In this document: positions 1 to 14,400 of the stretch, one piece after another | Layout of the letters: each line of letters opens with the position of its first letter | How positions within the stretch are numbered: the first letter of the stretch is position 1 | Source of the DNA: Amoebophrya sp. A120 | Taxonomy: Eukaryota; Sar; Dinophyceae; Syndiniales; Amoebophryaceae | Direction of reading: 5' to 3' | Assembly: GCA_905178155.1 (NCBI GenBank) | Contig: CAJINV010000001.1 | Location: forward strand, 11,887,832-11,951,831 | Length of the DNA stretch: 64,000 bases | Translations under genes and position numbers: made by a program | The notes under the pieces: model-generated | What the model was told of the DNA's origin: nothing | The model's database searches: none | What the model saw: only the letters and a program-made list of their open reading frames with translations

Positions 1-2
1 GC

Positions 3-182
3 TGCGGCCCCAGCGGGCGGAGAGACAACAAGCCTGAGAACATACGTTTCGTACTGGAGCAGGTTGGAAGCATATTGGAAAAATCGGCAGCAGAAGTGGC
101 CGAAATCGTTGCAAGAAACGCAGAGAGGATTTTCAGTGATGACCTATCAACTTCTAGCCCCGTGGATCGGGGAAAGACATAA
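3..182 (+). CDS. TatD-family deoxyribonuclease, 3' end only
   Basis: Reading frame 3 enters from the left edge and ends at the TAA at 180-182, giving about 59 C-terminal residues. The segment NKPENIRFVLEQVGSI followed by EVAEIVARNAERIF matches the conserved C-terminal end of TatD metal-dependent DNases (established family pattern: rNeP.nv..v...ia...g.s.eeva..t..N..rlF). The metal-binding residues lie upstream, outside the window. A competing frame-1 reading stays open to 258 but shows no family pattern. Family assignment is fairly sure; substrate and location cannot be judged from this fragment. Confidence 0.72.
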   Translation, partial: CGPSGRRDNKPENIRFVLEQVGSILEKSAAEVAEIVARNAERIFSDDLSTSSPVDRGKT

Positions 183-559
183 ATTACGAAGAGCTTTGCG
201 CTGCAGAGTTCTTGTTCCCTACTGGATGCTAGTGCACCAGTTTTCGTCAGAGGCATGATGGTGTGTTCATCCGCTGGACATTTTATTTTTTGTCTGTATT
301 TACGCGCGCCTTGATTCTTTGTTTTGTCTTGTACTGGTGGTGGGGAGGAAATGAATTCAAATAGAGATACATTACAGCAAACGAAATCGCGGGGAATTCT
401 TTATCGTTTGGTCGTCCTGATGGATTTTTCAACAAGCTATAACTCGTCCTCTCTTTACTCATTTTTTGTTTTTGAACTTTTCACATCGGTTCTGTTTTCT
501 GTTTTTGATGAGCGCATATGAGTATCCGCATGCTTCTGCTTTAGTCTGATAGCCCGGTA
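183..559. other. intergenic, AT-leaning
   Basis: Spacer between the TatD-like stop and the next ATG, with pyrimidine-rich runs. It presumably holds the 3' UTR of the first gene and the 5' UTR of the next. I see no RNA gene or repeat. Confidence 0.5.
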
Positions 560-3500
560 ATGGTAAAGATAGCATTGCGGTGCCGGATGAAACATCAAGC
601 GTGTAGGTGGTCGGTGGTTCTTTGGAGCTGCCTGCTTTTGCGACCAGCGGCCGCGCTACCAGAGGTTGCCGTCTGTCTTCGCGGCGTCCCGGGCTCCCGT
701 CGGGCCTTGAAGCATTGGCACAAGTATGTCTGGCCCTCTCTTGGAGGGGAAGAGAATGTGGATCTGTTTCTCGTATCGCCGATCCAGAAGCAAGTTCTGC
801 AGCGGCACCACTGCCTGGAGTTTCCAGAAGAAAAAGCCATCGAGAAGAGGTTCTACCTGTCGCTCCACGACGGGGAAGACGAGGCGACCACAGGGGGCTT
901 GGAGGTGAAGAAAGATGAACTTGAGTCAGATACTAGTACAAAAAAGCTAGAGCCGCACTGCGAAAACCGTGCTATCCCCGTGAAAGACGCTTTTCTGCGC
1001 AACGACGTCGATATGGAGGCGTTTCACGACGAGCACACCCCCGCCTGGCGGGCCTATGCTTTTCCGCTCATGTTCGAAGCGGATTCGAAGCTGCTCGGGG
1101 GGCTTCCCTTCCCCGACTACGACCAATTGGCGTTTCAGGAGAACTACCAGGTGCTCCGGCAACCGACCCGCTGGCGGGATTTGTCGTGGAAGCTGGAGAA
1201 GCATGAGCGCAGCCACCGAACCTACCTGCGCCGGTACATCAAGGCGGCGCCGCAATTTTTCGACCTGTGGAAGTGCGAAGAAATCATTTCCAACTCGGAA
1301 GTGTATGCGAGGAATCACAAGAAATACAGTCATGTGCTTATTACAATGAAAAATCCCCTCACCCCCGAACCTGGGCGCATTTGTATTGCAAACCTTTGCA
1401 AATGAAACATTCGCCCTCTTGCATCTATCAGCATCACAGATTTCGAGTCGTGAATCGAAAAAAATTGTATTGCGCAAGATCCCAGCAAGAGCGGCGCTTG
1501 TCATGCGAGCAATGCGATATACGCCTAGACTCTGCATCAGAAAGATTCATAGTCCTTTCATGCATGACAAAAAGTTTTCATTTGGAAACTTTGCATCACA
1601 AATTATTGCAACTTGGGGGGTGAGGGCATTTCTCATTGTAATAGTGCTAATCTCGCGGATGGACTTGTTCTTCTTCGCGCCCCACGCGAACATATCAAAT
1701 GTAAAAATGTCTGGGTCCTCTGGAAGAATGCAACTTGTGATGCTGCATTTAGATTCCAGAAAAATCTCTATTGCATGAGTACCAAAGGCAAGGCAATTTT
1801 TGCTACGCGGAGAGGGCATTTGTAATGCGGAATAGACATCAAGAAGCTCTCAAAAAATCTGTTGTGCTAGGGCATGCATCACAGACATCAGGGCTCATGC
1901 AAAACGTGCATGACAAGTGTCAGAATCTTCCAGACCCAGACACTTTTACATTTGATAGAACATCCTACCCGCGACGCGGGGCCTGACGTTCGCGAACTTG
2001 GGCTACGACTACGAAGAGCCCCGGATGGCCGCGATCCGGCCCTACCGGTACGGCTGTTTCATCCCGCGGGGAATGGACTGGGTCACGGGCGTGGCAGATT
2101 TGCTCGCTTTGTGCGACCGGAAAGCGGCGCGCGTGTACATGAAGGGGCGGCTCGATCTCTTGAAGCAACCCACGCAGTTTTTGGAGCTGGCGGACCTGGC
2201 AAGGAAGAGACGCGGCATCTACAACAGTGAGCTGTTTTTGGCAGATGCGTTGGAACTACACCAAGTACCGATTCAGCGGTACGAGGCGGCGTTTTTTCGG
2301 TCCTGCGCGGTGCCGGTGGACTTCGAGAAAGAGCTGTTTGTGAAGGAGTACGACGTGCTTTTGCTGAGTGAGGTGGAGGATTTGATGCTGGAAAAAGAAA
2401 GACTCAACCCAGTTAGTTCTACAAGCGAAGTCGCAGGAACAATCGATGTTGACTCTCCGTCGCCAGAATCTACCTCCAATCTGGAAGTGGAAGAGCAAGA
2501 ACCTTCTGAAGCGAAAGCAACAGCAATGCGGAAGCAGCCTGCACAAGTAGAGAAGAAAAAAGTAGAAAAACCTACCGACCTCCAGACGACCATAGCGAAC
2601 CGCAAAGGCTACAAGAATCGGTGCCGAGTTTGGAGCGAGTTGGGGGTGGCCGGAAAGTTTGAGGCTCCCCGGCCGCCGGAAAGCCGGGTGGAAAGAGCGC
2701 GGGACTTTTGGCACATTTATTTAGTACCGGGGAAGCTGCCGCACGAAGTTCTGGGGAAGATGAAACAGCAGCTGTTTCTGTGGAAGGAGCATCAAATTGT
2801 GCCTCAGTACATCTCCACGGCGAGGTTCGACGTCGACTCGCTGATCAGGCACTTCGCTTTCAACAACACCAAGGTGGCAAGCTATTTCGCGCACTTTTAT
2901 CACGAGTTTCGGAAGTTTGCGGTGTTGGACAAGAAAAGCGGACAACCTTTGAAGGTGCAAGAGCTCGCTGCAACGACAACATCTACCTCATCGGCGTTGC
3001 TGGACGAGAGCAGCAGGAGGACTACAGATCATTCATCTATTCCGGAGGAGTCCTCAAATGAAGATCCTATAAAAATCGCTCTCGCCGGCCGTCGCACGCA
3101 GTGGAAGAAGTCCACTCTTCGACAGAGTATGCACAAACTCACGAGGAAGAAGGCGCCGAAATTTGACCAACATTCCCTGGAGAACATCACCCAGCGGCTG
3201 ATGTACTGTGGCGCGGACGTGGGGGAGCGGTTTGAGCGTCATTTGCAGGTCGCGGCGCCGCACTTGGAACCGCAAGCGCGGTTCGAGCTAACCGGCTACC
3301 CGGGCGCGAGCACAAAGGGGCAAGCGCTTTACTTCGGACCGGCAAGGGAGGGCCAGCAACTGGTTTCGTATTTCTACGCAAACGCGATTGAGGTCAATAT
3401 CAAGGCGGTGGTGTGGGACAACAACATTTTGCTGGAATTCGGGAAGGAGATGCTGCAAAGGTATTACGATGCCTTGCTCGAGGAAAAAGAAGGGCAAAAG

Positions 3501-3929
3501 AATGCTGTCGTAGAGCCTTCAACATCCGATATTGGAAATGGCACGGATGCAGCGACCGAACGAAAAGCCTTTGAGACCGCGCTGATCGGGTCGGGCACCA
3601 GTCAGGAGGTGATAGACAAAGTGCTCGCAAAAGGCGGAGATCTGGACACCCTGGTACAGGACCCGCGGACGTACATCAACGAAAGTCACTGGGACGGCAG
3701 GACCGGGAAACTGGTGCAAGACACCCGGATAACCGGCAGCAAGTACCGGGAAAAGGTTTTTGTGTCGCAGAAAATAACGGAGGAGGACAATGTGCTCCAG
3801 TCGCAACTGATGGGGCTGTGGGACTACTTGAAGTTGGCAACGACCGCAACGGATCGGGCAAAGAAAATAGCGGAACTGGGAAAATTGTTTCCTTTGTTTC
3901 ACTTTCCAAGCACGAGATTTCACGTGTGA
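560..3929 (+). CDS. secreted/Golgi glycosyltransferase-like protein, 3 exons
   Basis: Exons 560-1338, 1649-1692 and 1963-3929 give 929 residues when two introner elements (1339-1643, 1693-1957) plus one repeat copy each are removed. The N-terminus carries a signal-peptide-like stretch (residues about 15-33, WSVVLWSCLLLRPAAALP) followed by VAVCLRGVPGSRRAL. The spliced centre reads YSHVLISRMDLFFF, then MAAIRPYRYGCFIPRG and LLALCDRKAARVYMKG. This order (a Rossmann-like first strand, an 'iR.D..f' strand, and a 'D..a.cdR..a.vy' block) resembles a family of putative glycosyltransferases found in algae and protists (DUF7796-like; recalled, not searched). A long second half has no recognised domain. 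The 44-nt middle exon is required for the conserved SRMDLFFF strand, which supports the splice model. Confidence 0.6.
1339..1643. mobile_element. introner E1 (subfamily C), 305 bp
   Basis: Ends TATTACAATGAAAAAT... and ...TCATTGTAATA are inverted repeats. The element lies between 5-bp direct repeats GTGCT (1334-1338 and 1644-1648). The same terminal sequence recurs at 58457-58767. Element plus one repeat is 310 bp, so retention would shift the frame. No GT...AG fits exact removal. Confidence 0.88.
1693..1957. mobile_element. introner E2 (subfamily A), 265 bp
   Basis: Ends TATCAAATGTAAAAATGTCT and its inverted copy ending CATTTGATA. The 5-bp direct repeats are GAACA (1688-1692 and 1958-1962). 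It lies only 49 bp from E1. An alternative GT...AG pair (1701-1958) also keeps the frame but would add four residues. Confidence 0.88.
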
Positions 3930-6260
<2,331 letters not shown>

Positions 6261-8484
6261 CAGGACATCGTGCAGCTTTGCAGCGAACGACATTTGCTTC
6301 AAAAGTTAGAAGCTTGAACGCTTTTTGAGCGAAAATGAATAACATCATTATTAATGAACTGCAAAAGAAAAGTTGCCGCTTTGCCTCTGTGCTGTTCGCG
6401 ATTCTCATGCAGATTTATACCGGTGACAGATGTAAAAAGAAGAACAAGTCGGTCTCTAGTATTTTTGCGAAGAACAAAGCGAGTCATGATCAATTTTTGA
6501 GCACTTGAAGAACTACACCGAGAGCCAGCAGCAAAACTCGATGGTCGGTCTTTTTTTTTCCACTCTGGCCTGAGCGGCTTCTGTTGATTTTTTTTTTTAT
6601 TTGTGAAGCAGCAGGATCAGGACAAACACAAAGAAACTTTGCGATCACACTTAATACCCAAAAACAGGATTCAAGATCTTCCCCCTCTTTAGATAGTATC
6701 CGACTCATTTTAGAAAGTTCCCGCAGTTGCATCGTATTTCTAAAACAAAGTTATTTGCATTTTTAGTTCTCGCTGACTATCTTGATCGCTTATAACTGAT
6801 CTAATACCTTCGCTCCAGCAGGACTTTTCTCTCGGATGAACTCGGTACGTATCTCAGCACCTAAATTTCTCGACCAATGAGAAATTACGTTTTCCAAAAA
6901 CGCTAAAAAAATGATCTTGAAAATTATCTATTACCCGCAGTTACGAATGATTTTTTCAAATCTCCCAACAACGATCCCAACATATAGTTCCGCGACCTGA
7001 ATGTTTTGATCTTTTGCAAAAGGTAGTACCCCGATCCGTAAATCCAAAAAACAAAATTGGCGATCTTAGAGCAAAAATCGCAGGAGCAAGACCGCGCGCG
7101 CCCGATTCGGTTTTGGTATTGTAGAAAGTATCGCCTAGAAGTAAGTACTCTATTGATGAAAATTCGAGGCAAGTGTCGCTCGATCGGCAATATATAGTAG
7201 CATTGGAATTGCTCCTTTCGCGCGCAGACTTCACGAGAAGACTGTCTGAAGCGCGGACGCTTTTCCTGGGCTTGCGAATCGCGCAACCCCGCAAAGAACC
7301 CTGGAGAGAGTGGTCGAATCTAGCACCTCACTCTGTTCGTTGCAACGACGACCGGAATCAGAAAAATTCTTGATCAGAGCAGCGGTGCGCGCGCGAGAAA
7401 ATTCTGCAGTTGACGGTGCAATAGTCAGCTGGAACTTACTAGTTGTATAGAACCGGAAATAAAGTATAGAGAAAACAACATCATCACCACAAACCAACCT
7501 CACAGTCAGTGTTGCGACAAAGCTCTCCGGTGGGAGGGCCGGAAGAAGAAGAGAATCTGGCAAGATGTAGCGCTAGAAGGGCGCCGCGCTCCAGAATACT
7601 GACAAAAAAAAATAAAAAAACCAAAAAAATCATTTATCGAAAAGAAGTGAGGAGAGATATTTAGTAAGAAGTCACAGATACTACACTACGTAGTTGTGAT
7701 TTATTAGTAAATCTATTACTGGATATACTTTCTCGTTTTCTACTGAGAAAGCCAAAACTTTCTATACTGTCCGTAGTGATCCACGGCTTGCTGTGACAAA
7801 CTCGACGCAAAGCGGTGTGTCATAACAGACGAAGTGGTTCGCAATTACAAATCGATTGTAATTAACTCTGCTGACGTTTGAGTTGTACCGTACCTGAGAT
7901 ATTTTTACGAGATTCTGACGACACCGCGACTAAGAATTGAGTAGATACCTTTGTACGACGACATTATTATATCCTGCATACTAACTATCCCTACTTCCGA
8001 GTTATTACCGACAAGTACTACAAAATCAATTTCTACGAGTTGTTGTTGGCAACGAACACTGAAATCGAGTATAGTTCCAATAGTATAGCGAAACGGTAAA
8101 AAATCATGAGGCCACGCGCCGCGTCAAATCGACTTTGACGATCCGGGCGCACCACCACGACCCTTTACCACGTAGAGCCGATTTTGGAATAACGAACGAC
8201 ACGAAAAACCACCACATTGGACAATACACCCACGAAAATAATCAAGACCACCACCACCGCCGAGCGGTTACTAGCGAAAAAATCTAATACAGCTTTACTC
8301 TCGGAGTAAAAGACTACAAATCACCGACGCCGGTACCCCCGACGCCAACAACTACAGTCCCCGAAAATATTAAAACTCGAAGGTGGAAGTAGAAAAGCCA
8401 AGAACATCATCATCCTCTTCGCGTCGATCTTCTGTTTATTTTGCCTTCCCCCGAGAACCAGACCAACAACGCCCTTCGTGCTCG
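6261..8484. other. long intergenic / 5' region, AT-rich
   Basis: About 2.2 kb without a supported gene. There are homopolymer T runs at about 6545-6600 and A runs near 7605-7630. From about 7560 to 8340 the composition is AT-rich. A GTG-led open stretch just upstream of 8485 is in frame with CCR4 and could be an extra 5' exon. Short minus-strand ORFs (for example 7231-7563) have no recognisable family. Confidence 0.4.
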
Positions 8485-11400
8485 ATGGAGAGTGATCAGC
8501 CTCCGATTCTCGCGCAACTAAAAAAAGACCACAGTCGCACCTCCTCCTCCCACGACCAGCTTGAAGACGACAACAGCACGCGCAATCATGTCCTGCTAGA
8601 GGAGGGGGAAACGACGACATCAAACGTGGAAGCCAGTTTCGTCGCGAGTTCCAGTAGCATATGCATTGCAAAAGTATCGTATTAGTATAAATTGCATCAC
8701 AAATTTTGGCAAGAAGAAAAATGGAATTTGTAATGCTGGTTTACATGAGGAAGGAGATTTGTACATGCATATTTGCAATTACTACGAGTACGATACTTTT
8801 GCACAGGATATAGCACGCCCCAGTCGGCCGACCCGGAGACGACTGCAAGCATGAATGTGGGCGATCTGATATCGACAGGAAAAATCCCCCCTCCCCATAT
8901 CAAAACGGAATTTCTGATGCTGGATTTGTGTACACAAATCAGCTTTGTATTGCAGAAAGGCACTCCGGCCAGATCCCCACACTAGGCACGGGTGTATCGG
9001 TCTACTTGTTCAGCATGGCAAACGGCTCCCCTTTAGGCCCAACAGCATGACAAATCGCTCCCATAATGGAGCGGAAGCTTCTGCCCTTGTCTTCTTGCAA
9101 TACAAATGTGATTTGCGACCTCAAATCAGCAACAGGGTGAGGGACCCCTGACGGTTGGCCACGCTGCATGTTCTGGGACCACGCAAATTCTAGCCTGCGA
9201 GGAGGGGGGAGCGCGCAAAAAAAAGGTTGGCCTACGGATATCAGGTGGAACTAAGGCTCAAATCAGCAACACAAATTTTCGCAAACATACCTTTACGATA
9301 TGGGGAGGGGGGATTTTTGCTTTTGATATCTGACCGCGACGACGACCACGAGCAACGGGCAGGAAACAGCGACCAACGAGGGGGGTACTACGACCAGTGC
9401 TGTTGCTACAACAGCTATGGGTGCGCAGCCACACGAACCCAATGCCGAAGTTCAGCAGCTCAACGTCTCCGGCTCGTCCTCTGCAAGTATGAGCAGTAGT
9501 ACGGGAAATAACAATTTCCCCAACACCGTTTTTGGCAATGCGTTGCAGCAAAAGCCGGAAGGGGAAGCAGCACCGGCAGTACGAAACACAGAACCACCGC
9601 CGGCGCTCGGCGGAACTGCGGATGCACAGTAAACAGAATGATATTTTGTGGCTTCTTGATGTTTTCGCTGGTTTTTTTCGGTCTCCTGTGTCTTTATTGC
9701 ATGAAACAGAATCATAGATCGGCGCTCGCACTGCGTTTCTTGAGCACATTGGGAATATTAAACGTATTACGTTGTTGAATATCAAACAATTCCAGGTCTA
9801 CATTCGCTCCGCCACCACGGACGCAGTCGGAGGGAACTGGTTCAGGTCTCCAGGGCATGCTTACGAACTTCCTGCTCATGGTACATTTTTTTTCTTATGC
9901 AGCCTCAGTTGGCTCTTCTTGTTGAATGATTACGCTGACACTACAGTTCCGACCTAAGAACTACTCTACGAAATTTCAACGCAAAAATATCAAAACTTCC
10001 CAAATTCAGTCCGGCGGAGGCTCCAAAGCTGCAGATCCACCAGCAGCACCGCAGCAAGTGTCGTCCTCGCAACCCGCAGTGGTACAACAGCCTGCTACCC
10101 TGACCTCAAGCGAGCAGTCCCAATCGAAGGAGACGATTTCTGCGGACACCAGTGCCAAGCCCGCCGCCGCGGAGCAGCAGACAAAGTCGAAGAACAGCAC
10201 GAAGCAGCCGACTAGCAGCTCCTCCTCGAGCTCGTCGAGCAGCGGAAACAATAATGCCAAGAACAAAAGCGCCGCGGTTCCCCCCCTGCAAAATGCCTCC
10301 ACGACGCAAAAAAAGCTTGGAACCGACAACACGCCGCCGGTGACGAGTCGGTCGAACGAAACGTGGACCGGGAACAAACTGGAGATAAAAAACCACATAG
10401 ACGAACTGCGGGCCGAAATCCTAGAGGAAAGGGCGCTGAAAAAGTCAAATAGCTTGACGGCCTTGCGCCAGCACAGAAATCGCCAGGAGGAGCTAGATGG
10501 TATTGATAGGGGTGATTTTTTGCATGAAATTCTACTTTGTATAGCATTTTTGATTGTCCGAGTCTTGTTCGTATCTATTCGGTAGTGGTCATGTGGTCCT
10601 GAGTATTAAGCATTCTTTACTCGTCGTCGCAGATACTTGTTTCAAGGAAAAACCACCACCCCAAAAATAAATCAACAATTACAGACCAAGAAAACCCCAT
10701 CCGCGTGGCCCGCTGTGAGTTGAACGCGATTCAGATGCGCCCGGTGGTGAATAGTGAGCTTTCCGTTTATGTTTCTCTGAAGGACATCCGGAACAACCGG
10801 CACTGGGAGGATAAACCGCTGTGCACGCCGGTGATCCCAACAGGGTTGGAGGAGGACAAGCCCCTCGCCGACGAGGAGAAACCGGTGAAGTACCGGTGGA
10901 GCCGTGGCCCGGTCATCGCGCCCTGCGTGTACCACAAGCACAAGACATCCATACTCCGGGACACCAGCAAGACCTTTCAGTTCTACTGCAGCCGGGAGTG
11001 CTTACACAGAGGGTGGCGCTCGCTTCCCAAAGAGATGTGGCAGGAAAACCCGATGAATTCCGCCATGGAGGACCAAGAGAAAACCCAGGAGGAACGGCTG
11101 GCACAGAAATTCCGGGAGCAGCAAAGGCTCGACTGGGACATACAACTCAAATCCGACTGGGAAACCATCTCGGAGGGCAGGACGTATAGTCCCAGCATCG
11201 AGGACATCAACCGGCCGCTGAGGTAATATACTAGCTTATGGGATTTTCTACTTTTAGTAGCGAAGGTATAAAAGGAGTCGCGCATGCTACTGCCAGGCGA
11301 ATCCTCCCGTATGTCCAAAATTAATGTTGTTGTGCAAGAACGTCTTCGCGTGTATGAGCAAAATGAATTTGACTATGTAGTATCGTACTTTCATCTCACG

Positions 11401-14400
11401 ACCTTCATATGATCCCACAGGTTCGAAGTGATTCCGCTCGACAAGGAAGGCGAGGCAGTGGAGAAGTTCGCCAAATCATGTACCACCGGCACCGTCATTC
11501 CTACCCCGAAGGAAGCGAGAACGCGAAGAATGTTGTCCTTTGGGGGGTCCTTCAACGCGGCTTTTTTGAACAAACAGTTCAAAATTATGAACTGGAACGT
11601 GCTCGCCGACCTCTACGCCACCGAGGCCCAGTACCCGTATTGCGAGAAATTTGCGCTGTCCTGGATGTTCCGCAAACACCTGATCATCAAGGAGATCAAA
11701 TCCATCAACGCGGACATCGTCACGCTGCAAGAAGTCCAGGAGGAACACTTTTTCGAGTGGTTCAAGCCGAATTTGGAAGAAGCGGGCTATGAAGGTATTT
11801 ACTATGTATAATTTTGGGATCTTTGTATCTGGTAGTCGCAATAAATTATGTGTTTGTCGCTGGATGAAGAACGCAATAATTATGCGTGGTTCAACTACAT
11901 TCGCTCATTTTTTGAGTTTGACATCTATGAATCAATTTGCACCCCTCCCAGGCGTGTACCAGCAGAAGAAGCAGAAAAACCCGGTGTTCCACCGAGGGCG
12001 CTACGCCGTCGAGGGTTGCGCGACGTTCTTCAAGAAGAGCCGGTTTTGCCTGCGCGAGAAGCGTATGAAGTGTAAAAATGTCTGGGTCTGGAAGAGTGTT
12101 AAACTTGTCATGCAGGTTTTCCATGACCCATGAGGTCTGGAATGCGGGACCTAGCATGACAGAGTCTGTGAGGTCTCTACTATGCCTATCCTGCATGAGA
12201 AACTCCCTCCCAACTTGGTCGAAATTGGACAGCATTTGGCCTTCATGCAACACAGATTTTCGCACTATTCGGATTTAGCATGACAAGTTGCAATCTTCCA
12301 GACCCAGACACTTTTACAATCCATAAAGCGCACGGTGGAGTTCGATGAAGAAGCACGATCGGTGTTGGAGAACGAGTCCATGCAAGCCCGGCTCTCGAAA
12401 GGTATCATTTGGGTTTTATTTCTTCTCTGCGGGTCGTTTGGAAAACGAAAAGTTATAAGCAGGATGTTGTATGATTTTCCAACTTTATAATTCATCAAAG
12501 AAAGCACGCCAGCAGTTCATTGTGCAGTGATGAAAATTGTTCACCACAATAAATAAAAATCCCAGGCAACATCGCTCTAATCCTGATCCTGGAAGACCTG
12601 GTGCAGAAGCTATTGTGAGGAAAAATCCCCCCTCCCCATATCGAAAACCCATTCGTCTGAAAATTTGTGATTCAGATTTGAGGTCACAAATCCTGTCTGT
12701 CTTGCGGGAAGGCAAAGCCAGAGAGTCCGCCGCATTATGCCGGCGGTTTGTGATGCTGTTGGGCTTACAAAGCCGACTTCTGTCATGCTAGTCCCCTACG
12801 TCAAAACCTCTCGACGGAGGCTTAGAATATGCCTGCAGTCCTCTCCAGCACGACAGACCTGATTTGTGTACGCAAATCCAGCATCAGAAACTTCGTTTCG
12901 ATATGGGGAGGGGGGATTTTTCCCGTTGATAGAAGCCTGACATGTCGACCCCCGACTTCAACCTGCACCCCAAAGACGGCTTTCCCCGGGTGGGCCCCGG
13001 CGGCGGGCACACCGTCGGCGTCGTGAATACGCACATCCTCGCCGATCCGGAGTTCACCGACGTGAAACTGTGGCAAGGACAGCTACTAGTGAACTCGCTG
13101 GATCGCTACTACCATGACGGGATGCCGCTCCTGGTTTGCGGCGACTTCAACTCGACCCCGCAGTCGGCTGTGTATTGATCGTTATTTGCAATAGAGATAA
13201 AGATTTTTCTCGTCGCACTTTCTCACCTCGGAGCTTTGATTCTGTTCTTTGCATGTTTTTGACACAGCAGGAGCAAACAAACCATGTTCATCATGTTCAA
13301 CAACTACTTAAAAACAGGTACGAGCTGTGGCACGACGGCCATGTCTCTCCTAACCACGAGGATCTTGACCGGCCGGATATCTGCGGTTTGCTCGCCAACC
13401 CGTTCATTTTCAAGCACGACTTTCGCTTGATGAGCGCGTACGAAGCCTGCAGTGGAGAGGTACAGACATAGGATTTTACGGTTTTATTATGCTTTCATTC
13501 TTACCGGGGAAACAGACATCGTTATTACTTTACTTGATTCAAAAATGCGTAAGACTAAGAGTCAGAAAAAGAAACACCAAGACGTCATGTGGTTCTCATC
13601 GCGTTCATGCACCACAGCTTCACAAAAATCCTGAATGTTGAAAACACAACAGGAAGCGCAATACACGAATTACACGGAGGACTTTACCGGAACGCTGGAT
13701 TACATCTGGTTCACTCCGGACAAAGTTGTCGCCCTCGCCGTGTCAGCGGTCGACGATGACACCACGCTGCAGCAGGAAACCGCGCTTCCCAGCTCCACGA
13801 GGCCGTATTGATAGTTTTTTGTCGTCAAACTCGATATACAAATTTCGATGTTGATCATGATTGGCGTTCGCGTCGCATGATGTTGCGTAATGTTCTTTAC
13901 TACCGTCATAGATTGATTGTTTCATCGTGAACTTTGCACCGCATAATTCACTGGAACTAACTGTGCAATCAAACAACAGGTCCGATCACATTTCCCTGGT
14001 GACCACGTTTATGTTCGCAGAGCCTCGGACGAAAAACGCCATTGCGGACAAGCAAAAGGAAACGATGACGGAGCTGCAAAAGAAAAATAAGGCTAAATTT
14101 TCGAAGGCATACGAAGAAGCGTACGGGTATTTAATATACAATGTTTTTTTTATTTTCTGTTCCGCTAAAGGGCACACTGCCAACATCATCAGTTCTTCTG
14201 GTGTAGGAGCGGCTTTGGTGCTAATATTTGGAATTTTTCTCCTCATGCAAAACGTCGACGGCACTGCTGGTACAGCGGAAACATGGGTTGTAGCAAAACG
14301 AAATTACTTACAAAAAACAGGTTCCAATCCGCGGAAAACTTCTACGGCGGTCCGGAAGCGTCGCATTACTATGGCTACCACAACCAGTACTGGGATGAGA

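Noticed and set aside
1345-1640. Introner arms as palindromic transcription terminators
   Set aside because: They lie inside coding regions whose frames join across them and are flanked by 5-bp direct repeats.
7231-7563. 110-codon minus-strand frame in the long spacer
   Set aside because: No family similarity, on the opposite strand to every neighbour, and no splice or start context.
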